From: Planctomycetota bacterium
GTDB taxonomy: Bacteria; Planctomycetota; UBA1135
DNA: 64,000 bases
Reading direction: 5' to 3'
Assembly (NCBI GenBank): GCA_002705055.1
Contig: PAHY01000060.1
Span: forward strand, 1 to 64,000
Shown: positions 62,461 through 64,000 of the stretch, one piece after another
How the letters are laid out: each line of letters begins with the position of its first letter
Position numbering within the stretch: the stretch's first letter is position 1
Notes under the pieces: model-generated
What the model was told of the DNA's origin: nothing
The model's input: the letters and a program-made list of their open reading frames with translations, nothing else
Database searches by the model: none
Translations under genes and position numbers: made by a program

Positions 62461-62769
62461 CTAGCGGGCTCGCTGGCTTGCCTCTTGATCCTGATAGAAC
62501 GCGAACTGAAAGCTGACCGGCGCCACGATCTCGACACGATGGGGGGATTCCGGAGCGATCACCCATTCCTGGTCCTCGACGAGAGTGACGCGCGCGTCGT
62601 GCGCGAGGTCGACGAATACCAGTTCGCCGGAGTGGATCGAGAGGACCACCCAGTGACCGCGGGCGGTCTCGTGGTGAACCAGAATGGCCTCCGGGGCACT
62701 TGTCTCGGAGAAGATCGGCGAGTCCGCGGTGTGGATGGCGTCCGCGGGAAGGGTGTGTTCGAAAGGCAT
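62461..62769 (-). CDS. DUF1971 (TehB-related cupin-like) protein
   Basis: 102 residues. The sequence order TADSPIFSETSAPEAIL, HHETARGHWVVLSIHSGELVFVD, PESPHRVEIVAPVSFQFAFYQD follows DUF1971, a small cupin-like family often encoded with truncated hemoglobins and NO-stress genes. The His in SPHRVE may be a metal ligand. I used the ATG at 62769 rather than a TTG 36 bases upstream. It is divergent from the globin gene, sharing the region with the Crp/Fnr-type box and NsrR site. Confidence 0.8.
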   Translation of the reverse strand: MPFEHTLPADAIHTADSPIFSETSAPEAILVHHETARGHWVVLSIHSGELVFVDLAHDARVTLVEDQEWVIAPESPHRVEIVAPVSFQFAFYQDQEASQRAR

Positions 62770-62820
62770 GGTTTGGCTGGTGGCGGGCGCAGACGGCTTC
62801 CGCAAACGGGCGATCGATTT

Positions 62821-62838
62821 CCTTGACCGCGCTCAAGG
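62821..62838. promoter_or_regulatory. Crp/Fnr-family box (FNR/DNR/NnrR-like)
   Basis: CCTTGACCGCGCTCAAGG is a perfect inverted repeat containing TTGA-N6-TCAA, the spacing bound by FNR/DNR/NnrR-type regulators. It lies between the DUF1971 and globin genes, centred about 55 bases before the globin ATG. Confidence 0.55.
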
Positions 62839-62860
62839 TGAAGCCTAAGCTCAAGGTGAA

Positions 62861-62880
62861 AAGATGCAAGCGGAATACAT
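62861..62880. promoter_or_regulatory. NsrR-type operator at the globin start
   Basis: ATGCA-N7-TACAT (62864-62880) preceded by AAG matches the NsrR consensus AAGATGYA-N7-TRCAT on both half-sites. It ends 4 bases before the ATG at 62885, so a bound repressor would block transcription. nsrR itself is two genes downstream. Confidence 0.6.
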
Positions 62881-62884
62881 GATA

Positions 62885-63274
62885 ATGGGCTCACCGGAGC
62901 GCGAGGTAACGGAACAGGAGATCGAAACCTTGGTCCACGAGTTCTATGCGCGAGTCCGTAGCCATCCCTCACTCGGCGCATTTTTTGCCCGGCATCTGCG
63001 AGGCGAGGACTGGCCGGCGCACCTGGCCCTCATGTGCGATTTCTGGTCCTCGACGCTGCGCGCCAGCAGGCGCTACCACGGCAATCCGCGTCTCGCTCAC
63101 CAGCGCCTGCCGGGTTTGAGCCACGGGCACTTTCGCGACTGGCTGGCCCTATTCCGCGAGGTTGCGGAAAAGGTCCTCGAGCCGGTGCATGCCGTCGATG
63201 TCCTTCGCAAGGCCGAAAAGATGGGTTTCCATCTCGCTCGCGCCGCAGTGCCGGGGCCGATGCCAGAGGCCTGA
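62885..63274 (+). CDS. Group III truncated hemoglobin
   Basis: 129 residues from the ATG at 62885. Globin helices are evident: IETLVHEFYARVRSHPSLGAFF at the B-C region, MCDFWSSTL with the group III Trp54, and AHQRLPG with the proximal His72 by comparison with C. jejuni Ctb. FRDWLALF follows. Group III globins protect against NO and related species. In-frame ATGs at 62864 and 62879 exist but lie inside the NsrR-type operator; none has a Shine-Dalgarno. nsrR follows after 9 bases. Confidence 0.9.
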   Translation: MGSPEREVTEQEIETLVHEFYARVRSHPSLGAFFARHLRGEDWPAHLALMCDFWSSTLRASRRYHGNPRLAHQRLPGLSHGHFRDWLALFREVAEKVLEPVHAVDVLRKAEKMGFHLARAAVPGPMPEA

Positions 63275-63283
63275 TCGCGTCCG

Positions 63284-63724
63284 ATGCAGTTCAACCTCTT
63301 CACCGACTACTCTTTCCGCGTGCTGATTCACGCCGGGCTGAAGCGCGGCCGGCTCAGCACCATTAGTGAGGTGACCGAGGCATACGCGATCTCGCGTCAC
63401 CATGTCGTCAAGGTCGTCCACGAGTTGGCGCAGCTGGGCTACCTCAAGACCTATCGCGGCCGCGCCGGGGGCTTCGAGCTGAGGCAGTCGGCTGACGAGA
63501 TCTCCGTCGGCGCGCTCGTCCGCCAACTGGAGCGTCAAGATCTTGTGGATTGCTTCCGGCCTGGTGCCGGCCATTGCTGCCTTGAAGGCATCTGCCGGCT
63601 GCAGAACGCGCTGGCGAATGCGCAGGAAGCGTTCCACGCGGTCCTCGATCGCTACACCCTTGCCGACCTGATCCGTCCGCCGCGCGCGTTGCAGCGTCGT
63701 CTCGGAATCGATGTCTCCGTCTAG
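63284..63724 (+). CDS. nsrR: Rrf2-family nitric-oxide-sensing repressor NsrR
   Basis: 146 residues. The Rrf2 winged HTH (TISEVTEAYAISRHHVVKVV) and AGGFELRQSADEISVGALVRQLE match NsrR. The cluster cysteines are Cys90 (LVDCF), Cys98 or Cys99 (GHCCL) and Cys104 (GICRL), spaced as in NsrR proteins. NO damages the Fe-S cluster and releases DNA. It probably represses the globin operon through the site at 62861-62880, so it would be autoregulated. It overlaps the ctaB start by 14 bases. Confidence 0.92.
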   Translation: MQFNLFTDYSFRVLIHAGLKRGRLSTISEVTEAYAISRHHVVKVVHELAQLGYLKTYRGRAGGFELRQSADEISVGALVRQLERQDLVDCFRPGAGHCCLEGICRLQNALANAQEAFHAVLDRYTLADLIRPPRALQRRLGIDVSV

Positions 63725-64000
63725 CAAGCAGTCCAACTACGGAAGGGCGGCCGAGCGGGCATGGCCGACCCGCATCCAGGTGCTCTGGGAGCTCGGCAAG
63801 CCGCGCTTAGCTCTCTCTGCAGTTGCGCTCACCGTGGTGGGTGGAACATTGGCGGGCGGCCTCGGGTTCGAGAGCTACTTGCGCGTGACGCTCGGGAGCC
63901 TTTGCCTCTCCTGGGGATGCGCGGCCGGCAATATGCTTCTTGAGCGCAATCCTGACGCCAGGATGAAGCGAACCTGCGACCGGCCTTTGCCGACCGGCCG
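63711..64000 (+). CDS. ctaB: Heme O synthase (protoheme IX farnesyltransferase), 3' end outside window
   Basis: The first 96 residues are present. After WELGKPRLALSAVALTVVGG (the usual KPR of the first helix) comes GNMLLERNPDARMKRTCDRP, the first Asp-rich prenyl-diphosphate motif with the MxRTxxRPLPxGR continuation of CtaB/CyoE enzymes. It converts heme B to heme O with farnesyl diphosphate, in the membrane, for heme-copper oxidases of the aa3/bo3 type. It overlaps the end of nsrR in another frame and so is translationally coupled to it. This means a second, NO-responsive oxidase may lie to the right. Confidence 0.9.
   Translation, partial: MSPSSKQSNYGRAAERAWPTRIQVLWELGKPRLALSAVALTVVGGTLAGGLGFESYLRVTLGSLCLSWGCAAGNMLLERNPDARMKRTCDRPLPTG

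Noticed and set aside
1-64000. CRISPR arrays, rRNA and tRNA genes
   Set aside because: I looked for regularly spaced direct repeats and for tRNA T-loop patterns such as GTTCGAATC with acceptor stems in the gene-free gaps and saw none.

Overview
The window is G+C-rich (about two thirds by eye), densely coded and uses GTG starts often. Its gene content suggests a free-living, respiring Planctomycetota bacterium. The evidence is several large exported proteins with a shared C-terminal beta module, a CotH/lamin-tail protein, an FG-GAP protein, a DUF2961 protein, a HEAT-repeat exoprotein, and a cbb3 oxidase with fused CcoN-CcoO. The phylum call is inference; no rRNA or tRNA gene was seen. No CRISPR array or prophage was seen, and the only mobile-element trace is a transposase C-terminus at the left edge.

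Layout. 1-430: transposase remnant and a terminator. 431-5652 (minus): GT-C membrane glycosyltransferase with TPRs, a Lon-like peptidase with an unusual ATPase part, and an EboB-like TatD hydrolase. 5760-12277: exported CotH kinase protein, iron superoxide dismutase, outer-membrane barrel protein, CCA-adding/poly(A) polymerase-type enzyme, SDR. 12278-12620: a gene-free stretch with a candidate structured RNA on the minus strand. 12621-20774 (plus): recG, HEAT-repeat exoprotein, lytic transglycosylase, ferredoxin, ElbB, M1 aminopeptidase, tightly packed. 20950-28132 (plus): large lipoprotein, DUF2961 protein, M32 carboxypeptidase, CBS protein, CPBP protease. 28078-33201 (minus): tetR-MFP-RND efflux operon with two matching operators. 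33247-36149 (minus): multi-sensor hybrid histidine kinase plus response regulator. 36185-40388 (plus): acetoacetyl-CoA synthetase and two paralogous exported proteins. 40466-42254: PLP sulfur-amino-acid lyase divergent from an Lrp regulator.

42324-50943 is a full cbb3 oxidase locus (ccoNO, ccoQ, ccoP, ccoG, ccoH, a SafE-like protein, ccoI, ccoS), mostly joined by 4-base stop/start overlaps: structural genes first, then heme/copper maturation genes. 51053-58522 holds a porin, SDR, MOSC protein, AhpD-like protein, M20 peptidase, FG-GAP protein and a lipoprotein-type D-2-hydroxyacid dehydrogenase. 58519-62397 encodes a 1292-residue exported papain-like peptidase followed by a chain of pYEATS-like beta repeats, the most unusual gene here. 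The right edge is a nitrosative-stress module: DUF1971 protein, group III truncated hemoglobin, NsrR and the start of ctaB (heme O synthase), with a Crp/Fnr-type box and an NsrR-type operator in front of the globin.

Two patterns run across the window. At least a dozen genes have a TAnnnT hexamer 5-8 bases before the start codon and no Shine-Dalgarno, as expected for leaderless mRNAs. Four exported proteins share a related C-terminal beta module.
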